A DNA stretch of 64,000 nt from Orthonyx spaldingii (Eukaryota > Chordata > Aves > Passeriformes > Orthonychidae): positions 2,681,370-2,745,369 of the forward strand of contig VZTJ01002478.1 of NCBI GenBank assembly GCA_013397795.1, written 5' to 3'. Both the position numbers and the translations under genes were made by a program. The first letter of the stretch is position 1; each line of letters starts with the position of its first letter. Shown piece after piece: positions 49,735 through 61,885 of the stretch. The notes beneath the pieces were generated by a model, which searched no databases, had not been told where the DNA came from, and worked only from the letters and a program-made list of their open reading frames with translations.

Positions 49735-52700
49735 TAAAACTACACTAGACTCCTTTTTATAGTTCTGGTCACCCATGTGCATGGCCTTTATTTAGAACAA
49801 TGTGAGGAAGAGCTAGTTTCTAAGACCATAGAGAACATAGCAAGTTCACCTTATGAAAACAGAGCAAATAGTTCTTCACCTTTTTGTTGCACAGAGCAAA
49901 TTGGGAAAGGACAATAATTATTGTATCTGTCTTGCTTACAGAGGGTACAAGCACAGTGCATATATTTTTGAAAGCTTCATGGCTGAATTTCAATAGGGAA
50001 AGAAAATTAAATACACTGTGAGTGTTTGACTATGACCTAATTCCACTGCAGAAAATCAATTTCTTGGTTAACTAATGTTTGCTAGCATGACAAATAAAAT
50101 TCATTAAAGTGAAAAGATTGAATTTTATTATCTTGGCAATACTGTACTAAGATAAGAAAAATCAACATTTATTTTAATTAAAATAAGCTTGATTATTTTA
50201 AAAATATATTTTATTTTCTAACAGTGAAAAATATTTAATATTTCCAGCATGTATTTTTCCATATTTACTGACAATTAAACAAAAAAAAATGAAATATGAC
50301 TTATTTTATACTCTTAATGGACATCCAATGGAAGCTCTGGTGATGTATCAAGAATAAAAAAATTGTTCTTCCATACTGGAGTTTGAGTCAAATTTTGATT
50401 CTTCTGTAACTTTTAGAGTAGTTTTATATTTCTATGTTTCACTGAAAGAGCAAAGAGAATGCTTAAGGATATGCCAGAAACATGGGAGGACTAAGGACCT
50501 GAGTGCATGCCTTGGCTACATCCTAAATCCTACGCTGGGATGAAGATCTTTGACACACCAGTGTTATTCCATGCCCAGTTTTATGTGGGAAGGAAAACTG
50601 GGTCAAAGTGTACTCTGAGAAAGGCTTTGGTAAGGATTTCATTGCTGGCTGTCAGCAGGCTCCGAGGTAATGTCAAGCCATGCAACTGTGACTACAAGAA
50701 TTACACGTGCAGCTGCCTCTGATCTGGGCTAGATGAAAAGTTAGAGAGTGAGATTCAGTCTACAGGAACAGCTTTCAGAAAAAAACTTGTCTAGAAAGCT
50801 GGGGTGCTGTATGTTCATATTCGTGTTCAAACCATGGAAGGACTGTATATTGGAGTGATTTATGAGACGTGGTACAGGCAGACATGCCAGATAATTGGTA
50901 TCTAAGGGCTAATGGTCTATTATCAGTGAGGATTGAATTCTGCTTAAACTTCTACTTAGTTCCTACAGCCAAGCTGAAATTGGTTGGATGACTGATTTCA
51001 GATTATGTTCATATGTTTGGATGTTGGCTATGGCAGTTCAAAAGCAGACGCCTTACTCTTTCTGCTGTCTTTCTTTTAGGAGAGGGAATCTTCAGAAAAA
51101 GGCTAGAACCTGAAACTGAAGGCAGTGTCAATTTTAGCTGTGCTGCCTAAATGTGTCTTCATCCTTGAGTCAGCACTGACAGACAGGTTTCCTGGACAGC
51201 CTGATGTTGAAGACATGGAGGAAGCTGAAGTCTTTCCTTGTGAATGTGCAAATTCCATTTCTCTCTCTCCTCCCATTTCTTTCTCTTCACGGAGTTTTTA
51301 GCTAAAAACTACTAAAATACTCGACAAAAAGTACTTTAGCATATTTTAGGGTTTTTAAAAAGTGGTTTTAACTCGACTTGTATGTAGTTTTCTCTTTAAT
51401 TCTTGTCCCAAATCCTGGCAACTTGATTAATGAACTTCTATAATATATATGTCTAGTCATATATGACAAGAAGATGAATCCAATATCTGAATTTTGGTTT
51501 GCTTGGTCTTCTAACTTAAGATTATCTGCACTATATGTCTTTCCTCCTGGTGAACAGACTTATGCAAGTGTCATGCTCTAACCTTATCTGAGCAGCCTTA
51601 ATATGCTTGCATTGAAAAAACAGTTATGGAACCTCTCTGTGCTGAAATAATAACCTTAAAACTTCCTGGGAATTTTCTGCCTTGTGTAGGGCTACAGAAG
51701 CTCATGGGCACCCTCCAAAAGTGGTGGATTTCCAAAAAGACAGGAGAGGTGAGAGTTCTGCACATAGAAGCACACCTGTTCTCTTTTTTCATAGCTGGGC
51801 CACTCAGGACCTGAGGCAATTCAGACAGAGATCTTTTGAACTCAAGTGGTGATACCAAACTAGGTTTTAGAGTCCTCCCTCTGAAAAGTCTTTTCTCCTC
51901 TGCAGACTTTCTCCAAGTTTCTTTTACATTTTCACGTATTCCTCTGCCACCAAATAATCTTTCTCTTGTTTTCCCTTTTTCCTTGACTCCATCCCCTTTC
52001 CCTCAACAGACCTTGTGTTACTAGCTAATAAATTCCTGACACAGATCCATGCATTTCAATACCATTCTTTTGCATGAACAGCTAGGTTCTTCCTGGAACT
52101 AATTTGAACCTTAGCAGACATTATTCTTTTCAGTATGTTCCTGTGTTACATCCTTGTACCTCAGAGTTTCCCAGATTACTGAGCTCTTGCATCGGCATCA
52201 GAGGCTGTAATAGTTTCTGTGCCTCTGCTCTTCAGTAAAGTAACTGAACCAAGCAGTTTCTGCATTCCCCTGGGCACAGAAGTCAGTGGAAGTTCTCAAT
52301 AATTGTATGAATGGCAGAAGCCCATTTTGAACTTCATGCATTCCTCATAACAGCTGGGCACAATGTAACTCTTAATTTCTTCTCCCTGATGTACTGTAGT
52401 TAATTAGAATGTGTGCCCTTGATTTGAGCTATGGCTTTTATATTTTAATGCAAATTCACTCAGTCATAGTCATCAACATGTTCGGGTGACAAAATTGAAA
52501 TATCAGGGTAACTCTTAACTTCCTTGTATTGACTTTTTTTTAACTTCCTTTTTTCCTTTCATTTTGATTTAAATACATCATATTGAATATGAATCATTTT
52601 TTAAAAATAGTATGGCACAATTCCATATCTTCTTACACAGGTAGCTCTCTCTGTCTTCTCCCAGGATTTTCATCTTTGACTTTGCAACCTTACAATTTTT

Positions 52701-53612
52701 AATATTTATGTGTAATGCAGCTACAGTTTTTATGTGGTGATTGTGTTAACATGATGCTAGGATTGTACTTATAAGCAATAAGATCAAGAAAACAAGACCT
52801 GACTTGGCATATGAACTGCCTTTCAATCTGATTATACATATGCATTAAGATTCAATCTTTTACAGCTCAGAGTAATATTAAGAGGGCAAAATATGAGCAA
52901 TGCAGTGTTCTTTTGGAACACTGTACAATTTAATAACAAATTATTTCTGATATGAGTGCAGCAGGTCAAGAATACTTTTTTTATTGAAAACAAAATTAAG
53001 ACTATGTCTCTAACTTTTCATTTGTGCTTTAAGTAACTAAAATATAAGATAATATCCAGGATCTTTTATTGGATTTTGAAATTATCTGTGTGTTGCTGAT
53101 TTTCTTGTATTGAGCCCATGTATATTTACCATAGAAGTTGTGCTACCCACTGCAAGCATAAATGAGTTCTGCTTTTTTTCAAATCCTCTATGAAGTATAT
53201 GTCTTAAATTGAAAAGGCAAGATCTTTTATGTTTTGACCCTTTTATTAAAAAAAATTAAATCTGTACATGGTCTTTATTTTGGTTTTTTTATTATTGTCA
53301 AATAGTATAGCATTTTTTTAGTGGAACAATAAATAGGGGAAAGATATTAAGACTAGAAATTATCAAAACTGATCATTGAAGATGGAACTTAAGTTTCTGT
53401 TCTTTCAGTGATATTCTGTTTACACAAAGACCACATCTAACACCTCCTTGATCCTGTTTTAAACATCTGTGATGGAAGACTGCATGTGGAGTTTAGTTGA
53501 TTGGTGCTTTTAGTGATGCTTATGTCATTCTTCTAACACATGATATGTTTGCTTGGAAAATGCTTAATTTAAAAAAAGTTTGTGAGGTCCTTGTGTCTAC
53601 TGATATTTTCTA
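49735..53612. other. Unique AT-rich non-coding sequence
   Basis: About 3.9 kb with no recognisable gene or repeat. Very AT-rich around 50090-50300. Confidence 0.55.
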
Positions 53613-56228
53613 GAATGTATGGAGCTCAGAGTTGTCAATGCCCTCATAGCTGAGGGACCCTGGATAAGAATCAAGGTGCAAACAAATAATGTGGGCATCA
53701 CCATGGGAGTCTACTGTAGCCCTCCTAGCCAGGGCAGTGATGCTGACAAATTATTCTTTGAGGAACTAAGGGACAACTGCCCTTGTCTTTACGAGGGACT
53801 TGAACTTGCCAAAAATTAACTGGGAGCATCACTGGTACAGCCTGGGCCAGAAAATTCCTAAAAAATCTGGATTACAACTTTATGGAACAGGTCCTATGGG
53901 AGCCGACATGGAGAGATGCCCTTCTTGATCTACTGCTTGTCAACAGAGAGGAACTCATGAGCAAAGAGGAGGTTGGCGGCCGTCTTGGCCGCAGTGACCA
54001 CGAAGTGATCAAGTTTAAAATCTCTGTTACAGGAGGAAAAGTGCCAGTAAAACCTGAACTCTGGACATAAGAAGAACATACATCAGCCTGTTCAGGGAAT
54101 TAGTAAGTAATTTTTTTACAGGTGGTGGGGTCCACCAGTGCTGGCCACACTTTAGACATCACCTCCTAAGGGCACAGGAGCTGGCAATTCCCAAATGTCA
54201 GAAGTCAAGCAGATGAGAAGCAAGCAGAAGGCTATCTAGGCTGAACAGGGATCTTCTCTCAGAAATAAAACAAAAAGGGAAGGTGTATGCCCAGTGGAAA
54301 CAAGATCAGGTGACATGGGAAGAATACAGAGATGCTTTTTGCTATTGTAGGGAGAAAATTTGTGCAGCCAAAGCTCAACAGGAGATGAAGTTGACCATAA
54401 ATGTGGGGAACAAAGTGTTTTTTCAAATATCTTTATGGCATTAGGCAGTGTAAAAATAACTGTTACAGGATGAGGATGGTCACCTCACAAGCAGAGACAG
54501 GGACAAGGCTGAGGTGTTAAACGCATTCTTTGCTTCTGTCTTTAACACGAATGATGACAAAAGGGGTTTCTGTGCCCTGAGCTGGAGGACCAGGGCTCAT
54601 CTTGAGAATGTTCAGCTCCCAGTTGACCTTAAAATTTTGTGGGATCTGCTCCTCCAGTTGGATCCCTAAAAATCCATGAGGCCTGATGGGATTCATCCAA
54701 GAATCCTCAAGGAGCTAGCTGATGTAATTGCAAAACCTCTCTTGATTTTTGAGTGGTTTTGGGAATTCAGAGAGAACGCAGTTGACTGGGAGCTGGCAAA
54801 TTTTCTCCTAATTTTCAAGAAGGGCAAGAAGGAGAACCCTGGAAACTATAGGCCTGTCAGTCTCACTTCAGTGCCTGGTAAAGTTATGGAGAAGGTAATT
54901 CTGGGAGGTATTGTGAAACACCTGAAAGCGCAGTCATCAGTCACAGCCAGCATGGCTTCATGGGAGGAAAGTCCTGCTTATCAAACCTGGTTTCCTTTTA
55001 TGACAAGGTAACCCACCAGTTGATCAAGGGAAACCAGTTGATGTAATCTTTCTGCATTTCAGTAAAGCTTTCAGTACTGTCTCTGACAGGAATGTTCTGG
55101 ACAGAATGTCCAGAACACAGCTGGATAATCACATTGTGCATTGGGTGAGAAGCTGGCTCACAGTTCGGGCACACAGGGTTACAGTGAATGGGGTGACATT
55201 AGACTGGGGACCTGTTACTACTGGGTTTCCACAGGGCTTCATCCTCGTTTCTGTGCTCTACAACATCTTCATAAATGACTTGTACACAGGACTGGAAGGG
55301 ATACAGAAGAGGTTCACAGATGATAACAAAACTGTGAGGAGCTGTTGATTCCCTCAAAGGCAGGGCGGCCCTGCAGAGAGACCTTGATAAATTAGAGGAT
55401 TGGAAAATCACCAACCAAATAACCTTTAACAAGGGAAAGTGCTGAATTCTGCACCTGGGATAGGGCAACCATGGATGTATGAACAGACTTGGGAACATGA
55501 TGCTGGAAAGCAACACTGTGAAAAGGAACCTGGGGGTCCTGGTCAGTGGCAAGTTGAACCTGAGTCAGCAGTGCCCTGGCAGCCAGGAGGGCCAACCGTG
55601 TCCTGGGATGCATCAGGCACAGCATCAGCAGCTCGTCAAGGGAGGGGATTGTTCCACTCTGCTCTGCACTGGGGTGGCCTCACCTCAAGTCACATGGGCA
55701 GTTTTGGTTACCACAATATAAAAAAACCATTTATCTATTAGAGAGTGTCCAAAGGAGTGCTATGAGGATGATGAAGGTCCTTGAGGGGAAGCCATATGAG
55801 GAGCAGCTGAGGTCACTTGGTCTGTTCAGCCTAGAGAAGAGGAGACTGAGGGGAAACCTCACCACAGTCTACAACTTTCTCGTGAGGGAGGAGAAGGGAC
55901 AGGCACTGATCTCTTCTTTGTGGTGACCGGTGAAGGACACAAGGGAATGGCCTGAAGCTGTGTCAGGGGAGGTTTGGATAGGATATTAGAAAAATGTTTT
56001 TCACCTAGAGGGTGTTTGGGCACTGGAACAGGCTCCCCAGGGAAGTGGTCACAGCACCAAGCCTGACAGAGTTCAAGAAGCGTTTGAGCAACACTCTTGG
56101 GCACATGGTGTGACTTTTGGCAATAGTGCTGTGCAGGGCCAGGAGTTGGAGTCAATAATCCTTGTGGGTCCCTTCCAGCTCAGAATATTCTGTGTTTCTG
56201 TGTTTCAATATTTCCATGATTCTGTGTG
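53613..56228 (+). mobile_element. CR1 LINE, 2.6-kb 5'-truncated copy with broken ORF2
   Basis: The best-preserved LINE here. The endonuclease half starts partway in (53619-53819, with GVYCSPPSQGSDAD matching the GVCYRPPNQ region). It continues in another frame (53882-54070, with EPTWRDALLDLLLVNREELM and GRLGRSDHEVIKF). The reverse transcriptase follows at 54676-55011 (PDGIHPRILKELADVIAKPL, GNYRPVSLTSVPGKVME) and 55106-55348 (WVRSWLTVRAHRVTVNG, TTGFPQG, NIFINDL). The catalytic box at 55313-55324 reads FTDD where FADD is usual, so both Asp remain. The C-terminal part follows from 55479 in a third frame (RNLGVLVSGKLNLSQQC). The end is GTCCCTTCCAGCTCAGAATA plus ATTCTGTG-like octamers at about 56185-56226. 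At least four frame changes and stops separate these blocks. ORF1 and the first part of the endonuclease are absent. Confidence 0.95.
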
Positions 56229-59038
56229 GACTATTCAAAACGATGAATACTGTGCCATGGAAGAGAAGAACAAATAACCTGAATAGTATTCATTACACCA
56301 TTCAGTATTCAGATATGGCTCTGCTGTGATTTACATGCTTCTAATCAAATCACATTTGATTTTAGATGAAGTCTATCTTTTTCTTAACCGCAATTGACTA
56401 GTGGGATTCAGTCTGGCAAAGTCCCTGGTGTTTATTTTATTATTTCCTTGCAGGCTGATATCTTAATATGGATTTTGTAGGAAAACAATGCCATCTTGCT
56501 GCAGTTATATTTAACTTTATGAAAGAATTGCAAAATTGTTGGATCAACAATTTTATCTCTCTTTTTTATAAAGCCAAGGTTGCGGATAATTCCTATGCAA
56601 AGGAAAATTCATATTTCTTTCTTAATTAATCCAAAGGGAGTGTATTTATATGGTATTGAAATACATTAATGGCATGTTAGATGACTTGATATTCTCTATG
56701 TATTAATATTGCTAAAAAGGAAAATGTAAATTCAAGGCTGGTCTAAGAAAATAAAATCAAATAAATAGATAGAAAGTTTAGCTGATCTACTGGGTCAGAT
56801 AAAAGATACTTTTTAATTTTCAAAGGCAATATAACCAGGGAAAAGGGGGAATAGTTTTTAAGCAACAGAAAATATCTGTTGCATAAATAGGAGTTAGATT
56901 TCATAGAAATTACTTACAGCAGGTCTTTAAAATACCTACATTTCTTGTTGTTGTTTTTCTTGAAAAGTATGATGATTATACCACCAAAAGCACCAAAAGC
57001 CATGTTTATGTCATTCCTGCTAAATCTTTTAGCCTAATTATACGTAATGGATAAATATGTCTGATGCTTGGAGCCTATCTCTTGGCACAGGCACGCATGT
57101 GTAATGTTGGTTAGATGAATACGATCTTCAGGCAATAACTAAGCAAATGTATTTCACTCCTGTCTTCAACTGGTGCATATGGTACGCAGTGAGACTGAAG
57201 AACATTTGCAGTATCTGATATTTCATCTTCCTCTTAGAAGAATGAAACTCCAAGTTTATTGTTATCTACTAGAATGATCGGCAGAGTAGAGGAGCCACCT
57301 GGGCTAAGCTGGTGGGGAATTTGAGGGTAAAAGAGTTGTTAAGAGAATTCACATGGTTGGTTCATGTATGTAGGGTTTGGTGTCTGGCACAGCGTAACCA
57401 GAGCTCTTCCTTCAGAGAAAATTCATGTTTTTCAGAGAGTGTGCAAAGGAGCAGCATGCAGGCATGCTTTTCTTTAAAGGAACACTCCTCCCAAATGTGT
57501 GAGGTCTTTGCTCTGTTTTCTCCACCTGAGGAGACTTAAATCACTGTCCTTTTCTGCAGAACATCCAATGTTATTTGAAACTGGAGCAACTGGAATAACT
57601 TACTGCCTTTCCTGCTGAAGCAGGCACACACTACAAAGACTTCTCTGGGCTCAGAGGAGAGTCAGAGTAAGCCTAGTTTAAAGCAGTAGGGAAACCTGAA
57701 ACCTCATGACTGCTTCACAGACTTATTGTATTTTATACAATGATATTTCATTGTAAGTTCACAGGTAATAGACACTGAAGTTAAAGCTCTGGATACCACA
57801 GACAGGGCTGACACTGCTTCTTTCCTTTCCCTCTTTCTCCCCTGTCCTACCTTGTAAATAGGAACATCTGAAATTTCCCATTTTATGGCCCTATTGAACA
57901 GGATTTTTAATTCTGTCAAACTTCAAGTATGTGGATTGAATTTCTTCACAGTCAGCCTTTTGTGTCGGGGAAAGGCATTTACCTCTTCCTGTGCAAGCAT
58001 TTAAAGAATTGGCTTTCAAGTTACCATGGTTTGTATACAATTTGCAGTGGGTTTAGTGGCTGATATCTCTGAAGCGCCATTCCTCAGTGTCTGTGCTGGT
58101 TCTTCACTATCCTGGATGCCTCTTGAACATCAGACATGGGCCAACTTTGAAGAGAAACTGAACATGCTTCAATCCAAGGGCTGTGCTGTGGTCACAATAG
58201 GGCAGAAAACAGGCACAGAGAAAGCATAGAGAAACTACCTGACTGTAGGTCAGAGAAGACCAAAGCTACACCAGTGTGAAATTCTTTGAAATAGAAATGG
58301 GCAGGAAAATTTTCAGTAAAAAACATGGAAAAAAAAAGGAGAAATCATTCCCATGGTCTAGGGTGCAGACTTGTGTAGAGAAGAAGGATGTGCAATGGCC
58401 GTGTACATGGGGGTGTAAGGAAATACTAACCCAAAAAATTCCTGACTAGAGCTATGAGTTAGGAACAGCAATAAACGGAAGATTAGGACAGGCTGGAAAA
58501 AATGTGTCACAGGTGGGGACTGCAAAAGGTTTTACTTCAGTTTGAAGCAGAAAACCAACTCATGATGCTAGGGCAGCTGAGACTAGATGAAAGGAGATGA
58601 GATGAACCCTGGGGAGAAAGGAAATCTGGCTTCATGCAAGAAAATGTTTGAAGGAGGAGGCAGCCATCCAAATGGGCAGGGAATGAGAAAGAAATGCCAG
58701 AAATACATGAAAGAATTTGATCTGGGAAATTACGTCTTGTGTTTTCATCGATGTCCTTCAGGAAAGAGTGAGGCAAGTCAGGTGAGATTGGGAACAGATA
58801 TTTCCACTCTCCTTTGGTGTCATGGCTTGAAGCAGCCAATGATTTACTTCTACCTCCTTTTCTCTCTCCTCTTTTCTTCTCCCAGCAGACTAAGTCTTGG
58901 ATCAATCTCCTTTTAGGTTTTGTAGATTTGGTGATGCCTGTAAAAAGTTGTTATTTACTGCTTGAACAGGGCCTTCATTTTTTGTAAGCCCAGTACTGTC
59001 ACAGATGGAAAGTCTGACTCCCAGGGTGCCAGGATTAT
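56229..59038. other. Unique non-coding sequence
   Basis: About 2.8 kb with no recognisable element. Antisense frame pairs at 58537-58916 on both strands show no family resemblance. Confidence 0.5.
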
Positions 59039-59466
59039 GCCAATATTTCACAAAATAGATGCTTTCAAATCAAATACCTTGTCAGGGTGAAATATAGCTT
59101 CTTTTCATATCTATAGCAGGCATACCTGTTCCTTACTGAATGACTTCTTCCTTATCTTAAGCCTAATTATTTGAATTTTGCCAATATTTCACAAAATAGA
59201 TGCTTTCAAATCAAATACCTTGTCAGGGTGAAATATAGCTTCTTTTCATATCTATAGCAGGCATACCTGTTCCTTACTGAATGACTTCTTCCTTATCTTA
59301 AGCCTAATTATTTGAATTTTGCCAATATTTCACAAAATAGATGCTTTCAAATCAAATACCTTGTCAGGGTGAAATATAGCTTCTTTTCATATCTATAGCA
59401 GGCATACCTGTTCCTTACTGAATGACTTCTTCCTTATCTTAAGCCTAATTATTTGAATTTTGCCAA
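59039..59466 (+). repeat. Tandem array, three identical 141-bp units
   Basis: The unit beginning GCCAATATTTCACAAAATAG starts at 59039, 59180 and 59321, and its first five bases recur at 59462. The spacing is exactly 141 bp each time. Reading base by base I found no difference between the three copies. The unit is AT-rich with no reading frame or known repeat signature. The flanks (TTAT before, CTCAGG after) are single copy. Perfect identity implies either a very recent local expansion or an assembly error. Confidence 0.95.
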
Positions 59467-60044
59467 CTCAGGAAAAGGTCTCATCAAAACAGTCTGTGTC
59501 ATCTTCAGTTTTACAAACTGATCACGGAAAGGACTATAGAGAGGAAAAAATGGATTATATCTAGCAGAAAACTGTCAGGAGGCTCATGACAAAGCTGACA
59601 AACATGGAGTTTTCAAAGAGCAGTGAGACATAGGCTAGGCAGCATCACTGGGGATCACAGATGTCAAATCTTTCTTGTTCAACTCATTTTTTATGGAGTG
59701 TAGACATGTTAAACCTACATGGGAAAAGAGAACCTAGAATTGCCTTTCTGTTGCAAAGATCATACCACATTACAGTTTTTAACCTTACCTGTATTTCATA
59801 CACTGACAACATTTTGTAAAAGTCAGCAAGCCACTGAATTTTTAAATTAATTTCTTCAACTGTAGCATAAAATTTGGGGATCAATGTGGAAGACTCTGCA
59901 TAAATGTGTTCCTATGTGGCAATAGATGTATTCTTGTTGCTTTACCTATATAATTGTCAGTTGCAATTCAGTTGCAGTTCACAGTATGAAATAGTGATTA
60001 TTTTTGCCTCTACACACAGAAGACCCAAACCATATTTTTAATCA
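59467..60044. other. Unique non-coding sequence
   Basis: Nothing recognisable between the tandem array and the CR1 tail. Confidence 0.5.
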
Positions 60045-61412
60045 ATGAATCATAGAATTTTACTATCATAGAATCCCCAGATTAAAGGGACCTCATCTAT
60101 CATCTTGTCCAACCTTTGTTGGCAAAAGCACAGTATAGACAAGATGGCCCAGCACCCTGTCCAGCTGAATATTAGAAGTGGCTGGCTTTGGGAAATCCAC
60201 TTCCCACACAATGGAAAGATTATTCCAATGACTGATTGTTCTCACTGTGAAAATTTTCCTTATATTCAATCAGAATCTTCTCAGGAGGAACTTGTACCCA
60301 TCACCTGTTGCCTTTTCCATATGATTTCATGAAAAAAGCAATTCTACATCTTCTTTGTAGACACCCTTTACATGCTGGAACATGGTAAGGTATTCTCTAA
60401 ACTTTTCTTCAAGCTGCACAAATTCACTTCTCTCATCCTTTCCTCTCATGACAGGCTTCCCTGGTCATCTTTGGTCCTCTTTGTTCCCCTTTGGTCCTTT
60501 GGTCATCTTTTTTGCCCCTTACTGCACCTTATCCACCCTGTCCACATCTTTCTTGTATAGCAGGGACCAAAACTGAACTCAGCATTCAAGGTATGGCTTG
60601 AACAGCTCTGTGTAGAGGACAATAGTGATTTCTTTATCTCTGTTGGTGACACGCTTGTTGATGCAACCCAGCATTTGTGTTGCCTTTCTTTGCTGCAGCA
60701 ATAAACTCTTCACTCACACTGAGCCCCAGGTTCCTTTCCACAGAGCTGTTCCCTAGCCAGGTAGATCCCCAGCCTGTGCTACTCTCCTAGATTCTTTTTC
60801 CATGTGCAGGATCTTAGTTTGTCCTTATTGAACTTCATAAGGTTCTTGTTAGCCTAATTTTTCAGCCTGTCCAGGCCTTCTTGCAGGGTGGCTCTCCTTT
60901 CCAAAGTGTCCACTGCCCCACTCAGTTTGGTGTCACTGACAAACTTCATCAGGGTACACTTGATCCCATAATCCAAACCACTGATGAAGATACTGAACAG
61001 CGTTGGGCCCAGTATGGTTCCCTGGGGGACTCCACTTGTGACAGCTGACAGTGCCAAAGGGAGCACTTTGCCCCCAACCTCCAAGTGTGGCCAGTCAGCC
61101 AATTCCCCACCCACGGCATGGATCACACATCCACGCCATCACATCCACATTTCTGTAGGAGGAGGCCATGGGAAACCATAGCAAAGCCTTGGAGATATCC
61201 AGGTAGACAACGTTTACCGCTTGCCCCACATCAACCAAGCAGGTTCATTTGTTGTAAAGTTTGATAAGCACAGGTTTGTCAAGCACAATTTGCCCTTGGT
61301 CAATCTGTGCTGGCTTTTCCTAATCATGGGCCTCACTTGACTGATGGGCCTATAATTTCCTTGATTTCCTTGTGGATAGGGGTGATATTAGCCTTCTTCC
61401 AGTCTTCTTGAT
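60045..61412 (-). mobile_element. CR1 LINE, 1.4-kb 3' part with inactive reverse transcriptase
   Basis: The left edge is an antisense octamer tail (AATGAATCATAGAATTTTAC and ATCATAGAATCC). Moving right, the minus strand runs back through the ORF2 end into the reverse transcriptase. The frame at 61126-60854 shows TSGVPQGTILGPTLFSIFIS and then FVSDTKLSGAVDT, which correspond to the family's TSGVPQGSVLGPVLFNIFI and FADDTKL. The catalytic Ala-Asp-Asp (rc of 60932-60943) has become Val-Ser-Asp, so the first catalytic Asp is lost. Other parts are broken by stops and small indels. The antisense words CCTGGGGGACTCCACTTGTG and TCCAGGTAGACAACGTTTAC mark the older CR1 groups. The right end breaks off near TTCTTCCAGTCTTCTTG, shortly before the LTR-like element. 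Confidence 0.93.
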
Positions 61413-61464
61413 AGCATAGGGTTAAAATGTTTTTAAAAGCATAGGCCTCGAGAACGGTAATAGA

Positions 61465-61885
61465 TACTGTATCTGCTGAAGGCAGTGAACAGAGTGAACC
61501 TGCACAGGGCGAACCTGCACCTGGGCACCCACCTGTAGAGTAGCTGATGTGATGATTATTTGATAAACATAATTAATCACGACAAGAATCATGAGAGAGG
61601 ATTAACAATACTGTGAAACTCTGTGGGGAAGGGGGCTTAAACTCATGCTTGGTGAAAACAGTATATACAATAGAACAATGTTAAGGTTGATGATTAACAT
61701 ATGATTGAATAGCAGTTATGTAAGGGAGACGTATAAAATCAGATCTATTCCGAAACCATGTTGGGACTTTGATTTGGGTCTGAACGCCTGGTCCCCAGAG
61801 CGCTCTCAATAAAAGCACCGGCATAATCATTTCGTGGTTATGTTTTTCTACGCTAATATTCTGGGATGCCTCCCTGATCTTCATG
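61465..61885 (+). mobile_element. LTR-like element of an endogenous retrovirus, ends uncertain
   Basis: The region has the order expected of an LTR. A long A-rich U3 is followed by a TATA box GTATAAAATC (61731-61740), then about 70 bp later the polyadenylation signal CAATAAAAGC (AATAAA at 61808-61813), then a T-rich U5. Around ten CpGs occur, against few in the flanks, which suggests a recent origin. A short direct repeat of GAACCTGCAC lies in the U3 near 61496-61515. I could not find a matching pair of target duplications. A start at TGTATCTGCTGAAGG (61468) is the most natural, but the end (TTCATG near 61881) is a guess. Class is undetermined. Confidence 0.6.
61731..61740 (+). promoter_or_regulatory. 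TATA box of the LTR-like element
   Basis: GTATAAAATC stands about 75 bp upstream of an AATAAA in the same orientation, the normal arrangement at the U3-R junction of a retroviral LTR. Activity today is unknown. Confidence 0.5.

Noticed and set aside
55199..56155. Minus-strand frames of 77-117 codons rich in Pro, Leu and Ser
   Set aside because: They are antisense to the plus-strand CR1 ORF2 and 3' region, which explains their openness.
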